From the NCBI GenBank assembly GCA_003209755.1, contig QCPD01000005.1, forward strand, positions 47,789 to 111,788: a stretch of DNA of 64,000 nucleotides, written 5' to 3'. The position numbers and the translations under genes were made by a program. The notes beneath the pieces are model-generated. The model was not told where the DNA came from. It was given only the letters and a program-made list of their open reading frames with translations, and searched no databases. The DNA comes from Prochlorococcus sp. AG-436-C14 (lineage in GTDB: Bacteria; Cyanobacteriota; Cyanobacteriia; PCC-6307; Cyanobiaceae). Below, in pieces: positions 55,101 through 63,840 of the stretch. Position 1 is the first letter of the stretch. Each line of letters opens with the position of its first letter.

Positions 55101-57577
55101 TCAACGTTTACAGTAATCGCGTTGGTTACATCGTTTTGAATAGTAACAGTGTCAGCAACACCTGCTGTATGAGTACCTGCCAGAGTAATTGTGGTAAGAC
55201 CCATGGCCTGGGCGAACGAATCCAATGTTGCGTTTAATCCAGTTGCATCAGATGTTAAAAGTTCGATAGAAGTATTATTTTCTAACTGAGCATCAGTAAT
55301 CGCACTTAAATCATCAATCTTAAGGGTATCGGTGCCGTCTCCTCCATTTAGTACATGAGCAGCATCAAGGTTGGCATCTGTTGAATAGAAGATGTCATTA
55401 CCAGCTCCACCAGTAATGGTGTCTTTAGCTGCTGCAGTAGCGGCATTTGTCAATGTGAGGGTATCGTTTCCAGCTCCACCACTTATTGTGTCTGCCGCAG
55501 TACCACCAACAATTGCGTCATTACCAGCTCCACCAGTGAGCGTAGATGCTAAGCCTTCACCACGAATAGTGTCATCTCCTGATCCACCAGTAATTGTGGT
55601 AGCACCAACAGCAGCTGCAGTCTGAACGAAGTTACCAGTCAGGTCAGATGCGTCAATTGTTCCCGTACCAGTTGTTGCACTACCAACAGTAATGACTGCT
55701 GCTTGAACGTTAGCTGCACCAGCAATATCAAGGGTTGCAGAAGTATTAACACCTGCTGAATCTGGATCACCGTTGATGGCTATGGCACCAAAAGTTTTAG
55801 CAGTTGCTGTTGAAGAATTTAGATTGACAGTTTCAAAGCCATTAACGGTAACAGCTTGTCCATTTCCAGAGTCAGCTGTGGCTGAGGTTGCGATATTTAA
55901 AACATCAGTAGTAGCTAAACCAGTGTCATTGACGACAAGTGCACCAGCAGAAGCAGTTCCTAATGTAAGTGTATTTGTTCCAGCACCGAAAGTAACTGTT
56001 CCTGCGGCTGCACCAGCTGCAAGTGTTACTGACTTAATTGATGAATCAATATTTGCGAGAGTGATTGTTCCACTAGCAAGTGAAGAAGCTGATTCAATAA
56101 CTTCGATGTTAGATATGTTGTTTGCAGTAGTAAGAGCAACAAGCTCACCGTCATCACCAACTAAAGTGTCAGTTCCTGCACCACCATCAATAATATCGTC
56201 ATTGGTTAGGTCGGAAGCATGAGAGAAAATTAGACGGTCATCACCTGCACCACCATTAAGTGTATCTCCAAGTACTTGTCTGGTTCCTGTAAGGGTAAGA
56301 GTATCATTCCCTGATCCACCAGTAATAGTTACGGCTTGAAGAGCAGTGGTGTGATCGTGAGCAAAAGTTATATCTCCAGTTGCTGCTGAAGCATCAATTG
56401 TTGTTGTGGTATTAAGAGCAGTTGAATCAACTCCTAAAGTTAGATCAGCACTTCCTGAGATATTCAGTGTGGTTGCAACCGTATCAAGTCTTACTGAGTT
56501 AGCTGAAGTTGAAGAAGTAAGGTTTAAAGTTTCAATAGCACCTGTAATTACTGTGCTTATACCATTACCACCAGTAGCATTAGCAAGTTCCAAATTAACG
56601 CTATCAGCTGTACCAGTTACCGCACTAGCTTTATAGGTGAAAGTTGCTCCAACAGTATTATCAGAGACTTTAAGATTTGTACTTGTATCACCGATGTTTG
56701 AAACGGTTCCTGCACCAGTAGAACCAATATCAGTCAGTGTTGTAACACCACTAACGTTAGTAGCGTTAAATGTCTTAGCAGCAGCTTCGAAGGTAACGTT
56801 TATAGTCTCAACATTTTTTATTTCCCCAGGCGTTACGGATGTAGCCACTGAAGCGTTAAGAGTATCGGTACCAGCTCCACCATCAATCTCATCGAGAGAA
56901 TTAAGTGTGTTTCCACCAGAAGAAGTTAAGCCAGCATTTATTTTATTAACACCTGAAGTTCCATCAATATCGTCTACACCTGATGTAAGGGAGTAATTCA
57001 GAGCTAATGAAGGTACTCCGTTGTTTGTAATTGTGGTAACACTTGAAGCAATACCTGCGGTTGTACTAGCTGTATCTTTGTTAATCCCAGACATGTAGGA
57101 AACAGCTTCTGCAATATTTACACCAGACTTCCATGGATCTGTTGACTCAGCTTGATAAGCAAGAATTGCAGAAGTAGATTCTTTAACTTTATTGGTATAA
57201 GCGATTGCAGCATTTGTTTTATTGGTTAAAGCAGTCTTATCGTCTTCACTACCTGAATTGTTCTGAGCTGCCCAGATTAGATGAGTTGCAATTTCTGCAA
57301 GCTGAAGAACACCTAAATCAATTTGCTTAGTCCAATAAAGCAAACCAGTTGCATCTGCATCTCTATCAAAAAGATTTTGATAAATCTGATTGACTTGTGA
57401 CTCAGTGGAAAGACTGCCGTAAGCATCTTTAAATTCGGCCTGCGCATACATATCTGCGGCGAACTTAGATGTAGTTATCCCTTTCTCTGTCCAGTAATCG
57501 AGACCTGTGGGATCAGCGGCGCGCCCAAAATAAGCAACGTAGAGCTCTTGAAGTTGTGTGCTAGTCGCGTTAGCCAT
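52154..57577 (-). CDS. Giant RTX-type/S-layer-like surface protein with N-terminal DUF4214-like module, probable T1SS substrate
   Basis: 1807 aa; N-terminus LQELYVAYFGRAADPTGLDYW...IYQNLFDRDADATGLLYW; many GGxGxDxU nonapeptides (GGTAADTISGGAGNDTLTL, GGGGGDTITGGAGADTF); T/A/D/G-rich. Confidence 0.95.
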   Translation of the reverse strand: MANATSTQLQELYVAYFGRAADPTGLDYWTEKGITTSKFAADMYAQAEFKDAYGSLSTESQVNQIYQNLFDRDADATGLLYWTKQIDLGVLQLAEIATHLIWAAQNNSGSEDDKTALTNKTNAAIAYTNKVKESTSAILAYQAESTDPWKSGVNIAEAVSYMSGINKDTASTTAGIASSVTTITNNGVPSLALNYSLTSGVDDIDGTSGVNKINAGLTSSGGNTLNSLDEIDGGAGTDTLNASVATSVTPGEIKNVETINVTFEAAAKTFNATNVSGVTTLTDIGSTGAGTVSNIGDTSTNLKVSDNTVGATFTYKASAVTGTADSVNLELANATGGNGISTVITGAIETLNLTSSTSANSVRLDTVATTLNISGSADLTLGVDSTALNTTTTIDASAATGDITFAHDHTTALQAVTITGGSGNDTLTLTGTRQVLGDTLNGGAGDDRLIFSHASDLTNDDIIDGGAGTDTLVGDDGELVALTTANNISNIEVIESASSLASGTITLANIDSSIKSVTLAAGAAAGTVTFGAGTNTLTLGTASAGALVVNDTGLATTDVLNIATSATADSGNGQAVTVNGFETVNLNSSTATAKTFGAIAINGDPDSAGVNTSATLDIAGAANVQAAVITVGSATTGTGTIDASDLTGNFVQTAAAVGATTITGGSGDDTIRGEGLASTLTGGAGNDAIVGGTAADTISGGAGNDTLTLTNAATAAAKDTITGGAGNDIFYSTDANLDAAHVLNGGDGTDTLKIDDLSAITDAQLENNTSIELLTSDATGLNATLDSFAQAMGLTTITLAGTHTAGVADTVTIQNDVTNAITVNVDVGDYVNAGGADGNTVNAATYTGVLTVKTLAAGALDGGELGDATITGGTGTSDTLSYHGATLSTTELASISAIENFVQVDDVSASLTLHNNNTADGKSLTVDGRAIINTSNTFAVNASAEADGSVTIHGATGVDTITATVSDLGDTISTYAGADTINIAGAQLTILDTIDGGAGSDTLSISASATLADVDFTNVTNIEALTFAAASSNTDLGAQYVESGSSTITLTTGTNDLNLDNVTTAQTLNLVAGTDTIDASSMTAALTVKYAVSNDLNSSEDTITAGTSTSDVLELTYSGAAAALDGVSGFETIKGATDAAQTITTVDANVASTKSLTIDMTANTSTTATVDISAETNGAITILGGSSANTVTLSVSSMGDTFTGGAGTDGVSVQDDQLTSADTINGVSGTDTLTIVGNGTIADGDFTNVTNFDTLVLGTGGANTFVLGAEFQEAGFTAVTDSGAVNSTITIGSGVTSDQTITVATGDDTITASASSAAMTFDVAQDSITSADTLTGGSGSSDKLLITFGGTALDATDLGSVTGIEIIEAKTDANGAVTLADANAVSSVLTIDVDAITTSTNTFTLDATAEDDGTINYIGSAGVDTVTGAATTATGDTISTGAANDVITGGGGGDTITGGAGADTFTYTAASHSTGSARDTITDFTSGTDLFAITIDESTNTNGLTIDATVQTARAGSANVAANLSGSIGQAIYDTTNSRLIVNATADNLITTLDYQIDVNAASTAASTIAAGDINYTVTTGSGADTIVTGAGVDTINSGAGADTINSGAGADTIDLTVDATNDVIRLQSNEIGTATQAQGSVDVDVVSNFLVGANKDQIEISVSAIEAIGGISDLVAVGNAAVSIAASTTSVVMDGGTNANDGATVATATILQIEDATAITESAIETALETGGEGALTMNGALAITDGYLVMADDGTDSAIFVVSNNAVVANNALALANGLTATKLLTISGLSDVDDFLATNLDFIA
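52740..52850 (-). repeat. 27-bp tandem repeat array encoding RTX nonapeptides
   Basis: GTGTCTGCACCAGCTCCAGAGTTAATG / GTGTCAGCACCAGCTCCAGAATTAATG / GTGTCAACTCCAGCACCGGTGACAATA / GTGTCAGCACCGCTACCTGTTGTAACG on + strand; protein GAGVDTINSGAGADTINSGAGADTID. Confidence 0.9.
53230..55370 (-). repeat. Three imperfect ~232-aa (~695-bp) intragenic repeats
   Basis: Homologous anchors GTGTSDTLSYHG, GTSTSDVLELTYSG, GSGSSDKLLITFGG with the conserved Asp codon at 54944, 54245 and 53552 (spacings 699 and 693 nt). Confidence 0.7.
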
Positions 57578-58142
57578 TGGGGAAAAAATTAGTTATTTGC
57601 TGGGGATATCCGCAATAAGATGTGCGGGTATCTGCTTTGGACAGGCACTTTAGCCTGATCGAACAGAATTCCACGGAAATATAAATGTGAAGCACCAATA
57701 TAGCAAGTGTTTCTGGGTTACAAAACAAGGAAATGCAAACATTCTCTCAAAAGAAAGAGAGGAAATTAACCCCTAAAAGCAACCAAATAATAGTAATATG
57801 AGAAGCCAGAACGATTCATTCGAAAATCGAAAGAAGTATTGCTGCATATTGGTTTTGAGGAAGCTATAAGGGTATTTAAGTATTGAAATTTCATACTTAA
57901 TAAATGAATTTTTTTTTTATATGAGCAAAGCGTGGGAAGTATCCAATAAAACCAGAATGAAAAGTGCACACTGAACCTAAAAAACATTGCATGAAACTGA
58001 AAATTCGTAAAATTAAAGCTACTTATTGTTAGTCTCTTGGTGGGATTCATTGAGAATTTATTCTTGTTTCATCCATTCAAGATTCAACTCAGTTGAATTT
58101 TTCTCAATTTCGTAAACAATAAGTTAAAAGCTACGAAGACAA

Positions 58143-59111
58143 TTGGGTAAAAAAGTATCTTTAGTACTTGGATGCAGCGGACAAGATGGGGCTCTCCTAA
58201 GCCTTTCACTTCTGAAACAGAACTATGAAGTTATCGGTACTTCAAGAAAAATAGAAAAGAAGAAAGTATCTCCAATAAATAATCATTCAATTCTGGGTAT
58301 TGAGAAAGACATCAGAGTGGTAAATTGCGATATTACAAATTTTGATGAAGTTTCATATTTAATTGAGAAATACAAACCAAAAGAAGTTTACAACTTAGCA
58401 GCTCAATCTTCAGTAGGTAAATCGTTCGATTACCCAAAAGAAACTATAAAAAGTATTGTTGAAGTAACTCTAAATTTACTGGAAGTATCTAGACAATTAA
58501 ATTATAATGGAAATTTATTTTTTGCTGGAAGCAGTGAGGTTTTTGGTAACACCAAAAGTAAAGCTACTATCGAGCACAAACAAAAACCAGTAAGTCCTTA
58601 CGGAATTGCAAAACAAACCAGTTTCAACTTGGTTAAATTATATAGAGAGTTGCATGATATCAATTGCATAACAGGAATATTATTTAATCATGAGTCACCA
58701 CTGAGGAGCAAAACATTTGTCACTCAAAAGATAATTACTGAAGCTTTATTATGTAGCAAAGATAAATTACATAAATTGAAACTAGGTAACATAAATATTG
58801 AAAGAGATTGGGGTTGGGCAGAAGAATTTGTCGACGGATTTCAAATAATGAACAGATCATTAAATTTAAAAGATCAAATCTTATGCACTGGAAGAAAAAC
58901 AAAATTAAAAACATTTGTTAGCATAGTATTTGAAAAACTAAATCTTAATTGGAGGGATCATGTAGTAGTAGAGCCAAATTTTTTTCGAAAAGGTGAAATA
59001 AACACAAGCTATGGAGATCCTTATCCAATAAAAAATGATTTGAATTGGGAAGCAAAAGTTAATTTAGAAACTATAATTGAAAAGCTAATTGAATTTAAAA
59101 TAAATTCCTAA
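58143..59111 (+). CDS. GDP-mannose 4,6-dehydratase-like SDR epimerase/dehydratase (second paralog, TTG start)
   Basis: [85 protein letters not shown]. Confidence 0.88.
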   Translation: MGKKVSLVLGCSGQDGALLSLSLLKQNYEVIGTSRKIEKKKVSPINNHSILGIEKDIRVVNCDITNFDEVSYLIEKYKPKEVYNLAAQSSVGKSFDYPKETIKSIVEVTLNLLEVSRQLNYNGNLFFAGSSEVFGNTKSKATIEHKQKPVSPYGIAKQTSFNLVKLYRELHDINCITGILFNHESPLRSKTFVTQKIITEALLCSKDKLHKLKLGNINIERDWGWAEEFVDGFQIMNRSLNLKDQILCTGRKTKLKTFVSIVFEKLNLNWRDHVVVEPNFFRKGEINTSYGDPYPIKNDLNWEAKVNLETIIEKLIEFKINS

Positions 59112-62100
59112 AAGTAGAGTCTAACTCTAAACTTTTTAAAGTATTGATTAGATACTCTCTTATATGAGTAAATCTTCTTTCGCTTAGAAGTTTTTTTCTA
59201 TGAAAATAATCCATTTGAAGTAATCTAGGTTTTTCTGATTTAAACCAATGATCAATTCCTTCAGAAATTTGCTTTGAATTTTTTCCCGGAAGGTATTCGA
59301 CTAAATCAGCTACATCATTGAATATATCCAATGGCGTAACTAATATAGGTCTCAATGAAGCCAGACCTTGTCTAACAGCAGCACTTGAAGATTCATTAGA
59401 TTTCTGATAGGGAAAAACAATACAATCAAATGTACTAAGTTGATTAATAGTATCTTCATCGGACATATAGTCACCGATTATCGAAACAAAGTTATTTAAG
59501 TTTAGGTCTTGAATCAATTCTTGTAATTCATGAAAATAGTATTCATATTCATCACTATAGATTGCAGAAAAAATTGTTAAGCTAATTTCCATACCAGATT
59601 CTTGAAGCAAACTGACAGCATATATTAACTCTTTAAAACCTTTATTTGGAAGACAAAAGCCATAAGATGCTATTCGTCTTTGTCGAGTAAATTTAAATTT
59701 ATTAATCACAGATTTTCTAAGATTATTATTTGGAATTAAATCCGATATGCCATGACATAATAGATTTGAATTATGTATTATTCCTAGGTCTTTTAATCTG
59801 TTAAGATCATCGATTGTATGTACAAATACTCTATTACATTTCAGCAAGCAATTTTTGAGATTAAAAAGTCTTTTAGTAATATCATTTTTAGGGTCAATAG
59901 TGGAATGGAGTAGTATAACTACATTAATATTTTTCTCTTCGAGAAAATCAATTAAATTAGACAAATTTTTAAAACAAAACCAACCATAATTAAATTGAAT
60001 AAATAGTGTTGTTATTTCTTCGGAAATAATATATTTATAAAGATTTTGAAAATTTTGATTCTCATTATCTAAATGCCAAGCTGATACAACTTTATTTGAG
60101 CCTATATTAGAATTTTCTTCTTCATAAGGAGTAAAAATTACAAGTTCCTCATTAATATTATAAAACATATTTTTAGAATAAGATGCTATTCCACATTTTG
60201 AATTCCAAGTCGAAAGAAGTCCTAATTTAAAATAATTAGATTTATATCGAATGCAATCTTTTTGAACAAAGTTTATATTATTCTCTGCTACAGAGTCCCA
60301 CGTAAAGAAATTAGTATCTTTCTTTGCCCTATCAGTTTTTATAGTAAGTAATTTTTTATCTGAAGAGTAAATTTGATAAAGTAATTCAGAAAGGTGTTTC
60401 TGTGAAGGTTCTGCCCAGTAGGATTGATTGATATTAAAATGAGATTTAGAGAAAGCAAATTTATAATCAATCAACCAAGAATTTTCGTTCGTACAGAAAT
60501 CTAGTTGACCACCCCAACCAGTAGTTATAACAGGGATACCTAATCTCATTGCCTCTCCTATAGGAAAACCGAAACCTTCACCTCTACTAGGTGCAACCAA
60601 AACATCGGATTGTATTATTAAACCCTTAATCTGCTCATCTGTCATATCATCATTAATAACAATTATCTCAGGAGTATGAGAATTACTAACCTTGATTTTC
60701 TGTAATTTGTTTTCAATATCATTATGTGGATTATTAAAAGTTTTAATAATAAGACTTACGTCATCTTGATTAGTAAAAGTCTCACAAAAAGCATTTAATA
60801 AAATATCAATGCCTTTTCTAGGGAAACAAGAAGATATATGTAGTATTTTGAATTTTTTTGATTGCAATTCAAAGCTAAAATCTGGGTCTATTCGATCTAT
60901 ATGATCTAAACCAAGACCCGAAACTCGCACAGGAATTTTAACACCGCTATCGATAAGAATTTTTTTTACTTGCCTTGACATCACAGTAATCCCTTGCAAG
61001 TAAGTATTAAAATCATCAACCCATTCGTAAGGAAATTTAGACTCTTCCCAACCATATGAGTGAAGTATGTTTATTCTTGAATTTAAATCTTTTACTCTTG
61101 GTGGATAGAGGTTTCGACTTAAAACATCAATTTCAGGAGATTTATTTTTAGACTTTAAAAAAATAGAATGAATTAATGAGAATCTACGCAAATAATCTAA
61201 ATTTATAGGATAGTCACCAAAACCCTCAGTGACTGATATTAAAGGATTTAATAACTTTGTATTTAAAGATTCTACAAAATGCCTGTTAAGTTTTGCCAGA
61301 CTATAACTTGAGTCAAAAGGTCCTTCTACTCTCCAAGTGCCAATAGTTATAGGATTAGAGAAACCTCTAATCAGAAAATCAATTTGCTTATTAATACGAT
61401 CAATACTAGAAGCTATTAGTAGCCATATTTGATCATTTGGATTTTTATTTAAAAAATTTATTTTTGAAATCTTTAAAAATAAATTTTCTAGATTATTTTT
61501 ATTTTGTTTGATTATAGATTGATATGAAGAATTAGGAGTTTTTTTATCATCAATTCCTACTATTTTCTCGCAAGCAAGCTTAGCAGCACTAGCAGTCTTA
61601 ATCCATGAAAATTTTTCACTCTGTTCCTTAGAGTTAATTACTAATTCCTCTCTAAATTGAGGATTATATAGAACCTTCTGAATAAGCTGATTAATATTTT
61701 CTGGATCATCTGGATCAAACATAGCCTCCGATTTACCTATTACTTCAGGAATACTTGTGGTATTCGATCCTATTACAGGAGCACCGCATGACATTGCCTC
61801 TAGTACAGGAAGTCCAAAGCCCTCATGAAAAGAGGGAAATATAAAAAGATTACAATTTCTATATAAACCTACTAAGTCATTATCGGAGATATAACCAGTT
61901 TGGATGACATTATTTGAGTCAATTCCGTATGATGTTAACCATTTAGAAATTAACTCCTGTTCTGGTTTAATTAACTTGCCAGCAAATACAAGCTTAAAGT
62001 GTTTTAAGTTCTGAGGTAATAGGCTATAAGCCTCAAGTAAACCCTTAAGATTTTTTCTAGAGTCTCCTGCCCCCGCATACAAGAGGAAAGGTTCATCTAA

Positions 62101-62757
62101 TAGGGGTTTTATTGCATCAGAATAAACAATTTTCCTACTAATGTTAAAGATTTTTTTATCGCAAGCTGAGGAGATATTAAATACAAAACTTCTATTAAAA
62201 TCCAAGTGATCATGAGCCTCTTGTGCTGAAGATTCAGAAATTGCTAGAAGACCATCAACTTGCTTTAATTGTTTTAATTTAGATAAATAAAATTTCTCAA
62301 ATTCTAAATTTCCATTAAAATAAAATTTAGGATTTAAGATAGGTATTAAATCATAAAAAATAGATAAGATTTTAAAATTTACTAGTTCACGATCAAATTC
62401 AATTAAACAATTATCTGAGAATCCCTCAACGAAACTAGTTATAATTACAATATCAAGGTATAAACAAGCACAAGTGTATGATTTAACATAACATGCTAAT
62501 TCACTTAAATTATGATTACTAGAAATATAATCAAAAGGACATGGTGAGCTCCACTCTATATAGCTAACATTATCTAATTTAAGTTCAGACTTAAATTGAA
62601 ATTCTAAATTCTTTAATGATCCATTAGCTATTAATATGAAATCATGATTTGGAGAAACTTTAATTAGATGACGAACAATCTCAAAGGAATATCTACCAAT
62701 ACCTCGTATTCGACTTCCTTCACTTTGCAAACCTTGAAGGTCAATTCCAATTCTCAT
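59095..62757 (-). CDS. Multidomain glycosyltransferase with three GT4-like domains
   Basis: Domain 1 LLYAGAGDSRKNLKGLLEAY...EGFGLPVLEAMSCGAPVIGSN; domain 2 ILHISSCFPRKGIDILLNAF...EGFGFPIGEAMRLGIPVITT; domain 3 LGLLSTWNSKCGIASYSKNMF...NESSSAAVRQGLASLRPILVT. Confidence 0.92.
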   Translation of the reverse strand: MRIGIDLQGLQSEGSRIRGIGRYSFEIVRHLIKVSPNHDFILIANGSLKNLEFQFKSELKLDNVSYIEWSSPCPFDYISSNHNLSELACYVKSYTCACLYLDIVIITSFVEGFSDNCLIEFDRELVNFKILSIFYDLIPILNPKFYFNGNLEFEKFYLSKLKQLKQVDGLLAISESSAQEAHDHLDFNRSFVFNISSACDKKIFNISRKIVYSDAIKPLLDEPFLLYAGAGDSRKNLKGLLEAYSLLPQNLKHFKLVFAGKLIKPEQELISKWLTSYGIDSNNVIQTGYISDNDLVGLYRNCNLFIFPSFHEGFGLPVLEAMSCGAPVIGSNTTSIPEVIGKSEAMFDPDDPENINQLIQKVLYNPQFREELVINSKEQSEKFSWIKTASAAKLACEKIVGIDDKKTPNSSYQSIIKQNKNNLENLFLKISKINFLNKNPNDQIWLLIASSIDRINKQIDFLIRGFSNPITIGTWRVEGPFDSSYSLAKLNRHFVESLNTKLLNPLISVTEGFGDYPINLDYLRRFSLIHSIFLKSKNKSPEIDVLSRNLYPPRVKDLNSRINILHSYGWEESKFPYEWVDDFNTYLQGITVMSRQVKKILIDSGVKIPVRVSGLGLDHIDRIDPDFSFELQSKKFKILHISSCFPRKGIDILLNAFCETFTNQDDVSLIIKTFNNPHNDIENKLQKIKVSNSHTPEIIVINDDMTDEQIKGLIIQSDVLVAPSRGEGFGFPIGEAMRLGIPVITTGWGGQLDFCTNENSWLIDYKFAFSKSHFNINQSYWAEPSQKHLSELLYQIYSSDKKLLTIKTDRAKKDTNFFTWDSVAENNINFVQKDCIRYKSNYFKLGLLSTWNSKCGIASYSKNMFYNINEELVIFTPYEEENSNIGSNKVVSAWHLDNENQNFQNLYKYIISEEITTLFIQFNYGWFCFKNLSNLIDFLEEKNINVVILLHSTIDPKNDITKRLFNLKNCLLKCNRVFVHTIDDLNRLKDLGIIHNSNLLCHGISDLIPNNNLRKSVINKFKFTRQRRIASYGFCLPNKGFKELIYAVSLLQESGMEISLTIFSAIYSDEYEYYFHELQELIQDLNLNNFVSIIGDYMSDEDTINQLSTFDCIVFPYQKSNESSSAAVRQGLASLRPILVTPLDIFNDVADLVEYLPGKNSKQISEGIDHWFKSEKPRLLQMDYFHRKKLLSERRFTHIREYLINTLKSLELDSTFRNLF

Positions 62758-62766
62758 TATTATTTC

Positions 62767-63840
62767 CTAAAAATTCTTTTTTACAAGAATATTACGCATT
62801 TCTTTAGAGCTGCTGGAATTATTATAGTGTTCTATAAGTTTCTGGTTAAAATGCATTGATTTAATATCTATTTGTTTGACTTTATTAATCGCTTCATATA
62901 CCTTTTCATAACTAACATTTAACAAGTTGAAAGGAAATACTTTAAAAGTAGCTCTTATTAGTAATAAATTATACTTGTTGTTTAGAATAGAACGTGTTAT
63001 ACGATAATTACACATAAAACTAAAAATACTAGTACAAAAATAAATTATTAGCTTTTTAAAATACCTTAAGATCGTGTTAAACGGCAATATAAGTTTATTT
63101 ATTATTAATAGATTACTTTCTAATATACGTAATTTCTCCTTATATAAAATTACCTCTTGATTTAAAAGATGGATAAATTCATTTAGATCATGAATTGATT
63201 TGGATTGCTCATTTAATGTCCTTTCCATCTCATAATCAAAATTTGTTGCAGCCTGAAGTGTAGTTGGAGCTTGTGATAAATTATTTTCCCAATCAAAATG
63301 ATGTTTAAATATATAATCCGAAATTGAATTACTTTTGCAAGCAATAATTGATAGATCCTGAGCTATACCGTTCAGCACTCTGGTTAACTTTAGTGAAGGT
63401 GCATATTCTAGGGGACCACCATTTATATAATAATACTTAGCTTTACTAAATCCAGCACATTGGATATCAAAAATTATTCTATCTGGATTTATATGATTAA
63501 TATGAGTTGAATCAATATAAAATAATTTAGAAGAAACTAATAAATTATCTATACTTGGTGTTTCCATTATTAATATCCCATCCTCTTTTAAAACCCTATA
63601 ACATTGTTCTAACAATAAAGCAAGCTTTTCACTATCCATATGTTCAATCATATGAAATATTGTTATTAAAGATATAGAATTACTTTCTAGTGAAGATAAA
63701 ATTTCTATCCCTTCACCTTTTAAAACATTTAATCCTAAATTTCTACAAAAATTAATCATATTTTGATCTTGGTCAATGCCTATTGAATTCGGAATTTTTT
63801 TATTCCACCTTTCTAAAAACTCACCTCTTCCACAACCTTT
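62767..63840 (-). pseudogene. SAM-dependent methyltransferase open frame, apparently 5'-truncated at motif I (ORF track gives 62767..63759)
   Basis: Frame upstream of the tracked ATG reads (stop TGA)KGCGRGEFLERWNKKIPNSIGIDQDQNMINFCRNLGLNVLKGEGIEIL...ITIFHMIEHM; motif I present but with no start codon or DxG upstream. Confidence 0.65.

Noticed and set aside
52092-56996. Series of + strand ORFs (52092-52334, 52344-52664, 53162-53383, 53367-53606, 53603-53926, 53709-53939, 54273-54620, 55392-55625, 55773-56222, 56406-56636, 56637-56996)
   Set aside because: Antisense shadows of the repetitive RTX gene; low-complexity V/S/P/A-rich translations produced by its Thr/Gly/Asp codons, no family resemblance
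57766-58050. 94-aa minus-strand ORF upstream of the RTX gene
   Set aside because: Phe-rich translation typical of AT-rich noncoding DNA; no recognisable motifs or coding bias
45299-63840. Transposase, integrase, tRNA or att-like direct repeats marking island mobility
   Set aside because: None could be recognised in the island; mobility mechanism left open
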